From RPQJ01 sp963762315 (GTDB lineage: Bacteria; Pseudomonadota; Gammaproteobacteria; Steroidobacterales; Steroidobacteraceae): 64,000 nucleotides of DNA. Shown in pieces: positions 15,000 through 23,775 of this stretch; position 1 is the stretch's first letter, and each line of letters begins with the position of its first letter. The translations under genes and the position numbers were made by a program. The stretch is taken from NCBI GenBank assembly GCA_963762315.1, contig CAVXKO010000007.1, forward strand, positions 310,001-374,000, in the 5' to 3' direction. The notes beneath the pieces were generated by a model, which was not told where the DNA came from, did no database searches, and was given only the letters and a program-made list of their open reading frames with translations.

Positions 15000-16130
15000 C
15001 TAGTAGCCGCCGAGCGTCGCAACCCGCTCCGCGTGAAATCCAGCGTCGCCGAACAGCTCCTGCAGAACACGGGCGCGCTTCATGAAGAGGCCGATGTCGA
15101 GTTCGTCGGTCATGCCGATACCGCCGTGCATCTGCACGCCCTCCTGAACCGCCCGGTTCGCGGTCGCGCAGGCGCGCGCCTTGGCCTGGGATGCGAGGAC
15201 CCGCGCCCGGGCCGGATCGGCCTGCACGGCGCGCAGCGCCTTCATCACAATCGCGCGCGCCAGTTCGATGTCGCAGTAGAGCTGCGCGGCACGGTGCTGC
15301 AGCGCCTGGAACTCGCCGATCGGGTGACCGAACTGCTTGCGCTCCTTCAGGTACGCAACCGTGCGGCCGAATACCTCGTCGGCGATTCCCAGAAGCTGAG
15401 CGGCCACAATCACCCGGCCGACGTCGAGCAGCGACTCGAGCAGCGCCGCGCCGCCATCGACGGTGCCGACGACGGCATCTGCCTCGACCTCGACTCCGGA
15501 CAGACGCACGCGGGCCGCATTGTGCGCATCGACCGTGCTGGTGCGCTCGATCGCGACACCGCGGGCCTTCGCCTCCACGAGGAAAAGTGCCAGCTCGTCG
15601 GGGGCGGTGCGCGCAGCGACGATCAGCGTGTCGGCAACGTGCCCGTCCACGACGAAGAGCTTGTCGCCGTCGAGCATGAAGCGATCGCCGTCACGCCTGG
15701 CCCGCGCAGCGATGACGGCGGGCCGGTGCTTGCTGCGCTCGTCGACCGCCACGGCCACGACCGTCTCGGCGGCCGCGATGAGCGGCAGCAGACGCTCCTT
15801 CTGGGCGGTGGATCCCGCATGCGAAATCACCCAGGCGGCGAGCACCGCGGTCGACAGGAACGGCGACGGAGTCAGGACGTGGCCCAGCCGCTCGCTGATC
15901 AACCCGGCTTCCACGACGCCCAGGCCGAGGCCGCCATAAGCCTCGGGCACCAGCACGGCGCTGTAACCCTGGTTCGCAAAGTCACGCCACAGTGTCGGGC
16001 TGAAACCGATGGCGTCGTGCGAGTCGCGCAGTTCCCGCAGATTGGCGACCGGCGCACGGTCATCGAGGAAGGACTGCACGCTGTCACGCAGCATGCGTTG
16101 CTCGTCATTGAGTATCAGCGACACACTCAT
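15000..16130 (-). CDS. Acyl-CoA dehydrogenase (second of a tandem pair)
   Basis: A FAD flavoprotein of 376 residues that introduces the alpha,beta double bond into an acyl-CoA. The N-terminal helical domain has NDEQRMLRDSVQSFL; the C-terminal domain has KERKQFGHPIGEFQALQHR and QMHGGIGMTDELDIG, the FAD and subunit-contact signatures. The start at 16130 is where homology begins; no strong ribosome site is visible and the upstream gene ends only 7 bases away, so coupling is likely. The neighbour is a distinct acyl-CoA dehydrogenase. In steroid-degrading bacteria such adjacent pairs form heterotetramers with complementary active-site residues, so a heteromeric enzyme is a reasonable inference here. 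Confidence 0.9.
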   Translation of the reverse strand: MSVSLILNDEQRMLRDSVQSFLDDRAPVANLRELRDSHDAIGFSPTLWRDFANQGYSAVLVPEAYGGLGLGVVEAGLISERLGHVLTPSPFLSTAVLAAWVISHAGSTAQKERLLPLIAAAETVVAVAVDERSKHRPAVIAARARRDGDRFMLDGDKLFVVDGHVADTLIVAARTAPDELALFLVEAKARGVAIERTSTVDAHNAARVRLSGVEVEADAVVGTVDGGAALLESLLDVGRVIVAAQLLGIADEVFGRTVAYLKERKQFGHPIGEFQALQHRAAQLYCDIELARAIVMKALRAVQADPARARVLASQAKARACATANRAVQEGVQMHGGIGMTDELDIGLFMKRARVLQELFGDAGFHAERVATLGGY

Positions 16131-16137
16131 TCTCCGA

Positions 16138-17319
16138 TCAGGCGCCCGGCAGCCCGAGGATGTGTTTGGCAACGACGTTGAGCTGCACTTCGCTCGTGCC
16201 TCCCTCGATCGAATTACCCTTGCTGCGCAGCCACGTACGCGCAATCTCGCCGTCCCTCGAGCGGGGACCTTCCCACTCCAGCGCCTCCGCACCACCGCTC
16301 ATCGCCAGCAGCTCCCAGCGCCGCTTGTTCAACTCGGCACCGTAGAACTTCAGGGCCGACGAGACGGCGGGATGACCCTCGCCAATGCGGGCCCGATCGT
16401 TGGTCATCTCCATCCAGGCGGCAAAGGCGGCTTCATCGACCTCGAAAGCGGCGATCTGGCTGCGCAAGTCGAGTTCGAGCAGCCGGCCTTGCGCATCGAC
16501 GCCGACCGCCTCGGCCGCAAGTTGCCCGACCGTCCTGGTCGCGACCGGGTTGCCGATTCCGCCGATCATCTCGCGCTCGTGCGTCAGCAGGTACTTCGCG
16601 ATGGACCACCCGCCATGCAGATCCCCCACCAGGTTCTGCCGCGGCACGTGCACATTGTCGAAGAACGTCTCGCAAAACGGCGACTTCCCGGAGATCAGCC
16701 GGGTTGGGCGCGTCGATACGCCCGGCGTCCGCATATCGAACAGCAGGAAGCTGATGCCCGCCTGCTTCTTTGTGGAATCGGTGCGCACGAGGCAGAAGAT
16801 CCAGTCGGCTGCATCGGCGTACGACGTCCACACCTTCTGCCCGTTGACGACGAAGTGATCCCCGTGCAGCTCGGCCCGCGTTGCCAATGACGCCAGATCC
16901 GACCCCGCATTGGGCTCGGAATAGCCCTGACACCAGCGGATTTCGCCACGGGCAATCTTCGGCAGGTGCTCGAGCCTCTGCTCCTCGGTACCGTATTTCA
17001 GCAGCACCGGCCCAAGCATCCAGATGCCGAAGCTGTACAAAGGCATCCGGCATTTGAGCGCGCGCATCTCTTCGGCAAGCACGGCCGCATCGTCCCTGCT
17101 GAGTCCGCCGCCACCATACGCCTTGGGCCAGGTCGGTACCGTCCAGCCCCGTTCGACCATGCGCTGCAACCACACGCGCTGCGCCTCGGACTCGAACCGG
17201 CAATTTCTGCCGCCCCAGCACGCCTGGGACTCGCTGGTCATCGGCTCGCGCATCTCCGGCGGGCAATTCGCCGCCAGCCACGCACGCGTTTCCTGGCGAA
17301 AATTCTCCGTGTTGCCCAT
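16138..17319 (-). CDS. Acyl-CoA dehydrogenase (first of a tandem pair)
   Basis: A 393-residue acyl-CoA dehydrogenase. Visible signatures are AYGGGGLSRDD in the N domain, GYSEPNAGSDLASL at the FAD/substrate loop, NGQKVWTSYADAADW, and the C-terminal SIEGGTSEVQLNVVAKHIL, where many family members place the catalytic base or FAD contact. The ATG at 17319 is preceded by GAGGTG at good spacing. It is the first gene of the four-gene beta-oxidation run 17319-11697, with gaps of 7, 16 and 29 bases, so a single operon is very likely. A 119-base gap separates it from the HesB-like gene upstream, which may belong to the same transcript. Confidence 0.9.
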   Translation of the reverse strand: MGNTENFRQETRAWLAANCPPEMREPMTSESQACWGGRNCRFESEAQRVWLQRMVERGWTVPTWPKAYGGGGLSRDDAAVLAEEMRALKCRMPLYSFGIWMLGPVLLKYGTEEQRLEHLPKIARGEIRWCQGYSEPNAGSDLASLATRAELHGDHFVVNGQKVWTSYADAADWIFCLVRTDSTKKQAGISFLLFDMRTPGVSTRPTRLISGKSPFCETFFDNVHVPRQNLVGDLHGGWSIAKYLLTHEREMIGGIGNPVATRTVGQLAAEAVGVDAQGRLLELDLRSQIAAFEVDEAAFAAWMEMTNDRARIGEGHPAVSSALKFYGAELNKRRWELLAMSGGAEALEWEGPRSRDGEIARTWLRSKGNSIEGGTSEVQLNVVAKHILGLPGA

Positions 17320-17438
17320 CGTCACCTCAGACAATTGCGTTGCCGCGCGGCGCCCGTGACGTTGGCCTCGCGGCCGCCCGGACAAACCGCCATGTTAGTG
17401 CCTTGCGATCCGAGCGGGTTCATCGTTTGTGCATTGCT

Positions 17439-17768
17439 TCAGCCGGCCGGTCCGAAACTGCAGGGTGCGAAGCCCTGCCATTCGCTGATGGCCCTCGCTG
17501 AGGTGAGGATGAATCCGCGGCGGCCAGCTTCGTCGCAGTAACCGACGCTGATGTCGCCGGCGGTTTCATAGACGTCCGGGCTTGCGACGAACGTCACGCC
17601 GGCAATCTCCTGCACCAGGTCCCCCTCCCGGGCGCTGTCGACGCGCAGCCCGAGCGAGGCGTCGCAGCACCCGGTGAAGCAGAGTTCGATGCGCACCGGT
17701 CCAGCGCTTTCCCGCCGGCACAGCTCGTCCTTCACGGCCTCCAGTGCGCGGGGTTCGCAGGTGATCAT
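17439..17768 (-). CDS. HesB/IscA-like small protein
   Basis: A 109-residue protein with a double cysteine in CFTGCCDASLGLRVD followed by GVTFVASPDVYETAGDISVGY and RGFILTSA. This order matches the HesB/IscA-like (Fe-S biosynthesis-type) fold, in which the Cys cluster can bind iron or an Fe-S cluster. A C-terminal Cys lies in FAPCSFGPAG. An alternative is a DUF779-type protein, which also has a Cys-Cys motif and often accompanies aldehyde dehydrogenases; the residues after the motif fit HesB better. It follows the aldehyde/alcohol dehydrogenase fusion by 28 bases, so it is probably cotranscribed and may serve that iron-dependent enzyme (inference). Confidence 0.65.
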   Translation of the reverse strand: MITCEPRALEAVKDELCRRESAGPVRIELCFTGCCDASLGLRVDSAREGDLVQEIAGVTFVASPDVYETAGDISVGYCDEAGRRGFILTSARAISEWQGFAPCSFGPAG

Positions 17769-17796
17769 GCCGTGACCCGCCCCTTACCGTCGCGTG

Positions 17797-20457
17797 TCAG
17801 AACGCCTCGGCGTAGAGGCGCGCGATGTCCGCGGGGTCGCGGACAGGACGTGCATTGAAGAGGTCGGCCGTGTCTGCGATGGCATGGAACGCACACGCCT
17901 CGAGGCGGTCCTCGGGCACGCCCACGTCGCGGAGCCGCAGCGGGTGCCCGACCTTCCTCATCAGCGCCTCCACGGCGTCGGCAGCCACGAGGGCCGCATC
18001 GCGCTCGCTCATGCCTGCCGTGCTGACGCCCAGGGCCTCGGCAACGAGTGCCAGCTTGGGCGCTGCATGGTCCACGTTGTAGCGCATGACCTTCGGCAGG
18101 ACGATGCCGCAGGCCGTGCCGTGGGGGACGTGGTGCAGGGTCCCGATCGTGTGTGCCATGCCATGGGCGAGGCCGACCTGGGCGATGGTGAAGGCCCAGC
18201 CCGCCATGGTGGCCGCAATCTGCATGTTGAGTCGGGCCTGTTCATCGTTCGGGTCTGCCACGACCCGAGGCAGGTTCTCGCGGATGAGGCGGATCGCGTG
18301 CAGGGCCTGGCCGTCGCAGATCTGGTTGGACATCACGCTCGTCAGCGCCTCGACGGCATGGGTCATGGCGTCCATGGCCGTGGCCACGGTCAGCCCCTTC
18401 GGCATCGTCACGACGAAGCGCGGGTCGAGGATGGCCACGTCCGGCATGATGTGCGCATCGGCGATGAACAGCTTGCGTCCGGCGCCGTGGCTGGTGAGTA
18501 CCGCGACGTTAGTGACCTCGCTGCCCGTGCCTGACGTGGTGGGAATGGCAATGTGCGGGATCTGGGCCTCCGTGAGGGTCAGCAGATTGAGGTGGTCATT
18601 GGCCTTGCCGCCGTTTTTCAGCGTCACGCAGACCGCCTTCGCCGTGTCCATGACGCTGCCGCCTCCCACGCTCACGATGCAGTCCGCGCCCAGTTCGCGG
18701 GCCGCAGCGGTGGCCGCATCGGCCGCCTCGAGGTCCGGGTCCGGCGGGATCCCGTCGTGCATGCCCACGCAGAAGCCTGCCAGCGCGTTGCACACGAGCT
18801 GCGCGAGCCCCGCCTCCTTCACTCCCTTGTCGGTCAGGATCAGCGCCCGTCTGCAGCCGAGGTCGGTCACGGCCTTCTGGATGGCGCTCAGCGACCCGTG
18901 TCCCGCGATCACCTGCGTGGGGCACTTGTAGGCGAAGCCGCGCACCTTCTTGTCGTCACTCATCAGCTGGAAGGTCATGTTCGACCGGTGGTCGGCCAGC
19001 ACCGGGACGTGGATCCGCTTGATCTGCGTGTACTCGTGCAGGCCCGTCGCGCCGAGTTCCCGCCCCACGCCGGACTGCTTGTAGCCGCCGAACGGGCAGA
19101 AATCGGCAAAAACGTGATAGTTGTTGATCCACACGGTCCCGGTCCGGACCCCACGGGCCATGCGCTCGGCCCGCGCGTTGTTCGTCGAGAACACGCCGCC
19201 GCCGAGGCCATAAATGGAGTCGTTGGCAATGGCCAGTGCCTCTTCGTCGCTGTCGTAGCGGATGACGCACACCACGGGCCCGAAGATCTCCTCCTGCGCG
19301 ATGCGCATCCGGTTGTCCACGTTGGCGAAGATGGTGGGAGCAAAGTAGTAGCCGCCCTCCCGCCCCGGCACCTCGACGCGGTGGCCACCGGTGATCAGTT
19401 CCGCGCCTTCCGCCTTCCCGAGCTTCACGTAGCTTTCCACCGTGGACAGCTGGCCCGTGCTGACCAGTGGGCCCATGTGGCTTGCGGGGTCCATCTGGTA
19501 CCCGATGCGCAGGGCCTCGGCCCGCCTCTTCATCTTGTCCAGGAACTCGTCATGGATCTTCGACGGCACCAGGACTCGCGTGCCGGACTCGCAGATCTGG
19601 CCCTGGTGGAAAAAGGTGCCGAAGACCGCACCCTCAACGGCGAGGTCCATGTCCGCGTCGTCCAGGATGATGTTGGCCGACTTGCCGCCGAGTTCGAGAG
19701 TCACCTTCTTCACAGTGCCCGAGGCGAGGCGCATGACTTCGCGGCCCACCTCGGTGCTGCCCGTGAATGCAATCTTGGCGACGTCCGGGTGCGTGCACAG
19801 CACGTGGCCGAGCTCGCCACCGGGCCCGGTGATGACGTTGACGACTCCGTCGGGTATGCCGGCCGCCTTCGCCGCCTCGGCGATGATGAGTGCGCTGAGC
19901 GGAGTCACGGAGGCCGGTTTCAGCACGACGGTGTTGCCCATGACCAGCGCCGGCACGATCTTCCAGAAGGCCATGCTCATCGGGAAGTTCCACGGAACAA
20001 TGCCCACGCACACGCCGAAGGGTTCCCGGCGGATGTATTCCCGGGCGGGGCCGAAGGCGTTGCCCGAGACAGGAATCTCCTCTTCCCACGGGAACCGGGT
20101 TGCGGCAAAGAGGCTGAGGTTCCGCATCAGCCCGACGCCGAGCAGCGGGCCAAAGTTCGCCAGACCGATGATCTGGCCGGAGTCCATGGACTCGGTGGCG
20201 GCAAGCTGCACGCCGCGCCGCGCGATCTGGTCCGCAAAATCCTGGACCTTGGCCATGCGCGCGGCGGGAGTCAGTCCACTCCAGATGCCGCTGTCGAACG
20301 CCGTCCGGGCCGCGGCGATAGCGGCCTCGGCATCCGCGGTTCCTGCCTGGGCGACCGATGCAAACGGAACCCCGGTTCCGGGATCGACGGTCTCGAACAC
20401 CCTGCCCGACCCGGCATTCACGAACTCGCCGTTGATGAACAATTTGAACTGTTCCAT
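17797..20457 (-). CDS. Aldehyde dehydrogenase - iron-containing alcohol dehydrogenase fusion
   Basis: An 886-residue single reading frame joining two enzymes. Residues about 1-485 are a classical NAD(P) aldehyde dehydrogenase: VPWNFPMSMAFWKI, FTGSTEVGREV, catalytic Glu near 255 in LELGGKSANI, and catalytic Cys near 290 in GQICESGTRV. Residues from about 500 are a group III iron alcohol dehydrogenase: GGGSVMDTAKAV, PTTSGTGSEVTN, and metal ligands in DAMTHAVEAL near 700 and HGMAHTIGTLHHVPHG near 770. The order resembles AdhE, but the aldehyde half is of the ordinary acid-forming type rather than the CoA-acylating type, so an alcohol could be oxidised to an acid in one chain. The ATG at 20457 has GAGGGGAAGG upstream. 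A lost stop codon between two genes (MTFQLMSDDKKVRG could be an N terminus) is the main alternative. Confidence 0.88.
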   Translation of the reverse strand: MEQFKLFINGEFVNAGSGRVFETVDPGTGVPFASVAQAGTADAEAAIAAARTAFDSGIWSGLTPAARMAKVQDFADQIARRGVQLAATESMDSGQIIGLANFGPLLGVGLMRNLSLFAATRFPWEEEIPVSGNAFGPAREYIRREPFGVCVGIVPWNFPMSMAFWKIVPALVMGNTVVLKPASVTPLSALIIAEAAKAAGIPDGVVNVITGPGGELGHVLCTHPDVAKIAFTGSTEVGREVMRLASGTVKKVTLELGGKSANIILDDADMDLAVEGAVFGTFFHQGQICESGTRVLVPSKIHDEFLDKMKRRAEALRIGYQMDPASHMGPLVSTGQLSTVESYVKLGKAEGAELITGGHRVEVPGREGGYYFAPTIFANVDNRMRIAQEEIFGPVVCVIRYDSDEEALAIANDSIYGLGGGVFSTNNARAERMARGVRTGTVWINNYHVFADFCPFGGYKQSGVGRELGATGLHEYTQIKRIHVPVLADHRSNMTFQLMSDDKKVRGFAYKCPTQVIAGHGSLSAIQKAVTDLGCRRALILTDKGVKEAGLAQLVCNALAGFCVGMHDGIPPDPDLEAADAATAAARELGADCIVSVGGGSVMDTAKAVCVTLKNGGKANDHLNLLTLTEAQIPHIAIPTTSGTGSEVTNVAVLTSHGAGRKLFIADAHIMPDVAILDPRFVVTMPKGLTVATAMDAMTHAVEALTSVMSNQICDGQALHAIRLIRENLPRVVADPNDEQARLNMQIAATMAGWAFTIAQVGLAHGMAHTIGTLHHVPHGTACGIVLPKVMRYNVDHAAPKLALVAEALGVSTAGMSERDAALVAADAVEALMRKVGHPLRLRDVGVPEDRLEACAFHAIADTADLFNARPVRDPADIARLYAEAF

Positions 20458-20664
20458 GGAACCTTCCCCTCGAGATTTCCGATGCGACCGGTCGCTCGCT
20501 GCGAGACGCGATGTGGCGCCGCTTCGAGCAATCAAAGGACTGATGGCTGAATATTGCCGCCGCGCGATTCCGCTCCATGCCGCGGCAAGCCGTGCTGTCT
20601 CGACTCCCCCGGTTTCCCCTGGAGTTAGTGGGGCACGCTACGCCCGGGACCACCCCGCACCATC

Positions 20665-20676
20665 GGGGATTTCCCC
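20665..20676. promoter_or_regulatory. Symmetric GGGGATTTCCCC site upstream of the dehydrogenase fusion
   Basis: A GGGG-ATTT-CCCC dyad lies about 210 bases upstream of the ATG at 20457, in a 392-base region without a gene. It could be an activator or operator site for the minus-strand dehydrogenase operon. I do not see a convincing sigma-54 or sigma-70 promoter, so this is only a candidate. The rest of 20458-20849 holds a dispersed-repeat copy at about 20697-20762 and nothing else recognised. Confidence 0.25.
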
Positions 20677-20696
20677 TAAATCCTGCGGCAGCGTGA

Positions 20697-20762
20697 ATGT
20701 CCGCCCTAATTCTTTGAGTGCCCCAGCGCGGTCAACGAGTCAGGAGCATCGCGGCTGAACCG
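20697..20762 (+). repeat. Dispersed repeat, partner of 33622-33690
   Basis: This stretch (TTTGAGTGCCCCAGCGCGGT then CAACG and a shared GCATCGCG segment) matches the sequence near 33622-33690 over roughly 60 bases with several differences. Both copies sit in gene-free DNA next to other mobile-element debris, so I take it as a fragment of a decayed insertion element. Confidence 0.45.
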
Positions 20763-20849
20763 CGGCCGCCGGCGCAATCGCTACGTCCCCGCTCATTGCG
20801 CGTCTGGCAACTTGTCCCGACAACACCCTCGATCAGGTAGACGGCGACA

Positions 20850-21725
20850 TCAGCCAGCCCGCGGCCAGACGTTGACTGCGGAGTCGTCGCGCAGGTGCTT
20901 ACCGACGACGAACACCACGTAAGCCAGCCACACCATCATGCCAACGTGCAACACGTCGTTTTCGGAAAAGTAGAATCCCCTGCCGTCGTCCCACAGCGTC
21001 TTTGTCAATCCGGCGGACTGGTACGCAAAGTAGGCCGCCTGGACCCCGACCAGCAGCAGTGTGCCGACCACGAGCGACTCGTCCATGGCGTCATGGTTGC
21101 GCAGATATCGGCGCGTGCTGACCACGATGACGATCAGGATGCCGGGCAGCGCAAAGAGCATCAGGACGAAATAGGACAGCAGCCTCGCGCTCGGCATCAT
21201 GACCCCCGCGACGCAGATCGCTCCGTAGAGGACTGCATTCAGGGCCGCGTACCCGATCAAACCGCGGCGCAGACCCGCCGTGGCGCAGGCGTAGGAAACG
21301 GCGGTCAGCATGGCGCTTACCGACAGTGCCTGCGCGAGGCTGTAGCCGACTTCATAGCCGTCGGTGAGCACGCACAGGTCGCGGCCCGCGCACTTCAGCA
21401 CGTAGCCGAATGCCTGGTAGCTGACGCCGGCCAGGGCGGCACCGATGCCGCCGAGCACCAGGGCGATGCCGAGCCAGAATCGCGACGCCTGATCACGTCG
21501 CGACACCAGGAAGTAGATCCCGGCCGCGAGCCACAAACCCGCCAGCAGGAACACCAGCGCAGTTCCCAGTGGCTCGTCGAGTACCGTGCCGCCGACGGCG
21601 ATGCACGGACGTTGCTCGCACCATTGCTGCGGAGTCGTGGGCGGCGCGTAGAGCAATTCGTCGAGTCGCCCACAGCCAGCCAGCCCGGGCGCCATGGCCG
21701 CAAGGGTCCACCACCTCGCTCTCAT
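20850..21725 (-). CDS. Multi-pass membrane protein (copy 1 of a duplicated gene)
   Basis: A 291-residue integral membrane protein of unknown function. The N terminus has a signal-like segment ending LAGCG, which may be a lipobox, then a short soluble loop with two Cys (QQWCEQRPCIAV). About seven hydrophobic segments follow, among them ALVFLLAGLWLAAGIYFLV, VSAMLTAVSYACATAG, YFVLMLFALPGILIVIVV and VLHVGMMVWLAYVVFVVG. The start at 21725 is the ATG directly before the signal-like segment. The gene is present again at 39232-40107 with one visible amino-acid difference (Ala here, Val there, in LIGYAALNAV). I do not recognise the family and no neighbour explains it. Confidence 0.8.
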   Translation of the reverse strand: MRARWWTLAAMAPGLAGCGRLDELLYAPPTTPQQWCEQRPCIAVGGTVLDEPLGTALVFLLAGLWLAAGIYFLVSRRDQASRFWLGIALVLGGIGAALAGVSYQAFGYVLKCAGRDLCVLTDGYEVGYSLAQALSVSAMLTAVSYACATAGLRRGLIGYAALNAVLYGAICVAGVMMPSARLLSYFVLMLFALPGILIVIVVSTRRYLRNHDAMDESLVVGTLLLVGVQAAYFAYQSAGLTKTLWDDGRGFYFSENDVLHVGMMVWLAYVVFVVGKHLRDDSAVNVWPRAG

Positions 21726-21740
21726 CGGTTGAGTCTGGTC
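20850..21740. repeat. 891-bp duplicated block, copy 1
   Basis: Bases 20850-21740 are the same length as, and by eye nearly identical to, 39232-40122; the only difference I found is G here versus A at the corresponding base near 39628. Identity starts exactly at the stop codon of the membrane-protein gene and ends 15 bases upstream of its ATG. A weaker similarity continues for about 26 bases beyond that end (CTGGCAAGCG is shared). Confidence 0.9.
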
Positions 21741-22134
21741 CTCGCCAGCGCCGACTGGCAAGCGGTGGTCAGTCCGCGCCAAATCACGACGAGCCGTACC
21801 GCGCTGCCGCGACATGCGCCACCTGCGATTCCATTGCTGGGATCACGGCAACCGCTCGAAGCCGAAGCAGTGGCGGCAGCAGTCCAGCGGCGCGGCGCAT
21901 TGCCTGGGCCGGAATCGGGGGACGTTCGCTCGTGCGAACTCGACGCGCCGAAGGCGCGTCATCGGAAGGGGTTTGGCAGCGGACATTCCAGGGATGTGAC
22001 GCAGGCGCTGTCGTGCGTTGCTTGGCGGCGGGATCAGCGATGCTCGGGCAGGTAACGGTACACCGGCAGTGAGTCGAGGAAGGGCCTGTCTTCCAGACCC
22101 TTGCTTGAGAGCCGGCCGGCCGTCTCGTCCCGAC
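21726..22134. other. Gene-free spacer
   Basis: I see no supportable gene. The only structure is a perfect hairpin at 21942-21960 (GACGCGCC-gaa-GGCGCGTC) without a following T run, so it is not a clear terminator for either flanking minus-strand gene. Confidence 0.4.
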
Positions 22135-23274
22135 TCAGCGCCGATCGTCTTCGCTGTCGCCGCTCTTGTCGGGCGGCGGCGACTTCTTTTTCGGCTGAGC
22201 TTGTTCGGCCGGCTGCGCTGTCGAAGCTTGCGGCGGCGTTGCCTGCGGGTGCTGCGGTGACGGGTGCGCCGGTTGGCGCGACGCAGGCGGCGGCGACTCG
22301 CGGTGAGGCTGCTGGCCAGACTGTGTCTGCGGCGGGGTGCTCGGCGTCGGCTGCCGGTACCCGGGCACCGGTTGCGACTGCGACGGGGTCGCGGGCGGCG
22401 ACCGGTGCACTTGCGACTGGTTCGAGCGTTCTTCGTGCTGCAGCTCGTGCGGCCGCGGCGCCGAGTCCTGCGGAAACCGCTGCGGCCTCTCGCTCTGCTC
22501 GTGCGGCGGCTGATACTGCGGGGGCCGCTGCTCCGGCTGCGGCTGCTGCCACCCAGGCGTGGCCGGCACCGGACGCGGCTGCACCTGGGGTTGCTGCGGT
22601 GGCTGCTGGTAGGTCGGTCGCGCGGCCGACGGATAGTGTGACCGCGTCATCTCGTCACGCGGCTCGTAACGATAATTCCGGTCCCGGATCGCGTTCTGCT
22701 GGTCGCCGTCGCGCGGATAACGGTCGCCTGTATACGCGCCCTGATACCTGGGTAACGGAGCCGGTGCCGGCGGCTGTTGACCGCGCTTGTTCCAATCCCG
22801 GTGGTGGTCCTGCCAGTCGCGACCCCAGTGCTCGCCCCAGTGCGGCGACTCGTCCGGACGCCAGCCATGAAAGTATGGGGGCGGGGCGCGGTAATAGCGC
22901 ACCGGTACCTGCAGCACGTAGTACGGGACATAGTGCGGCGCTACGCCGTTCCACGGCCCGTTGTACCAGCCGCTCGAATACCAGCGGTCGCCCTGGTACA
23001 GCCAGAACAGCCCGTCGTAGAAGAAATAGTTCGCGTTGCCGTAGGGGGAGTAATAGACCGGATACCCCGGCACCAGGACCATGTTCGGGTACATCGGCTG
23101 GTAGTAGCCCACCCCGACGCTGACCCCCGGCTGATACGCCGGCCCCGGCGGCACTTCCACACAGGCGGAAAGACCGACTGCAAGGATCAACCCGAGACCG
23201 AGGACACGAGCCCGTCTCCGCGTGTCCGGTGACACGGTTGCGGCGGGTCGACAGATGCGCACGACGCGGGTCAT
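22135..23274 (-). CDS. Proline/glutamine-rich lipoprotein with aromatic N-terminal domain
   Basis: A 379-residue predicted lipoprotein: the signal peptide ends LILAVGLSACVEV, with the lipobox Cys near residue 31. Residues about 45-150 form an aromatic Tyr/Trp/Gly/Pro-rich domain (GVSVGVGYYQPMYPNM, YDGLFWLYQGDRWY, SSGWYNGPWNG) often seen in conserved hypothetical envelope proteins. From about 170 to the end it is a low-complexity Pro/Gln/Ser tail (PPQQPQVQPRPVPATP) ending in a charged stretch, probably disordered or wall-spanning. The ATG at 23274 is chosen because AAGGAG lies 8 bases upstream; another ATG six bases upstream has a poorer spacing. Function is unknown; it should sit in the outer membrane or periplasm. 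Confidence 0.75.
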   Translation of the reverse strand: MTRVVRICRPAATVSPDTRRRARVLGLGLILAVGLSACVEVPPGPAYQPGVSVGVGYYQPMYPNMVLVPGYPVYYSPYGNANYFFYDGLFWLYQGDRWYSSGWYNGPWNGVAPHYVPYYVLQVPVRYYRAPPPYFHGWRPDESPHWGEHWGRDWQDHHRDWNKRGQQPPAPAPLPRYQGAYTGDRYPRDGDQQNAIRDRNYRYEPRDEMTRSHYPSAARPTYQQPPQQPQVQPRPVPATPGWQQPQPEQRPPQYQPPHEQSERPQRFPQDSAPRPHELQHEERSNQSQVHRSPPATPSQSQPVPGYRQPTPSTPPQTQSGQQPHRESPPPASRQPAHPSPQHPQATPPQASTAQPAEQAQPKKKSPPPDKSGDSEDDRR

Positions 23275-23514
23275 CCTCATTGCTCCTTGGCTCAATCTGA
23301 ACCTGGCCCACTCGACGACCGACTCAACCGCGGTTTCCGCGGCGAGGACTTATAAGCTCCTTAACGCTTCATCCCGGCCTTGGTTGACCCCAACTGGCCC
23401 AGCCTCGCGACGGGCCGCTGCGTGGGCAACCGACGCGAGCGGCGCAGGCGCGACCGCAAAGGCCATCGCCGCGTGTGGATGAGATGCCATTCGAGTCCCG
23501 ACTGGTCTGGCGAG

Positions 23515-23630
23515 GTCGCGCGGAGTGAATCGCGCTGCGATTCAGGGTTATTCGATCACGAGAGGTGCCGGGTGGAGAGCGCCGAGAGTCCGTTCGGCGC
23601 TGACGTGCTACCCATGTGTCCGGAATGGAC
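23515..23630 (+). pseudogene. IS481 transposase C-terminal remnant
   Basis: The last codons of an IS481-type transposase are readable here, ending VESAESPFGADVLPMCPEW. This parallels the end of the intact transposase at 47441 (PNPFAPDTVLTMCPE). Only the extreme 3' end remains, followed by the element-end sequence CATGTGTCCGGAATGGACC. It is one of three such stumps between 23.5 and 29 kb. Confidence 0.7.
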
Positions 23631-23639
23631 CCCCGGCGC

Positions 23640-23764
23640 TTTGCGACAGGCCAGTCCGGTTCGAACCACCGAGACGCGGACTCTCAGTCCGATGGTCAGC
23701 CCAAAAGCGCCCTAATCGGCACCCGATGGTCCGCCGGTCACGACGGCAATCGCACGGAATTCAT
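23640..23764. repeat. Dispersed repeat with tRNA-like 3' half, partner of 46052-46166
   Basis: About 125 bases matching 46052-46166: both contain TCGAACCACCGA, CAGTCCGATGGTCAGCC and GCCCGATGGTCCGCCG in the same order. On the minus strand this copy has a T-arm-like GGTTCGAACC (23657-23666) and an anticodon-arm-like stem around a CTGAGAG loop (23681-23687). It therefore looks like the 3' half of a tRNA, perhaps Leu(GAG), with no 5' half. In the other copy the same block lies immediately left of an intact IS481 element. Confidence 0.5.
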
Positions 23765-23775
23765 GGAGTTGGAAG

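Noticed and set aside
20458..20849. Sigma-54 promoter for the dehydrogenase operon
   Set aside because: I could not find a TGGCAC-N5-TTGC match in the minus-strand orientation; only a symmetric GGGGATTTCCCC site is visible.
21942..21960. Perfect 8-bp hairpin as a terminator
   Set aside because: No T run follows on either strand, and it lies upstream of one minus-strand gene but about 190 bases from the start of the other, so no terminator role is supported.
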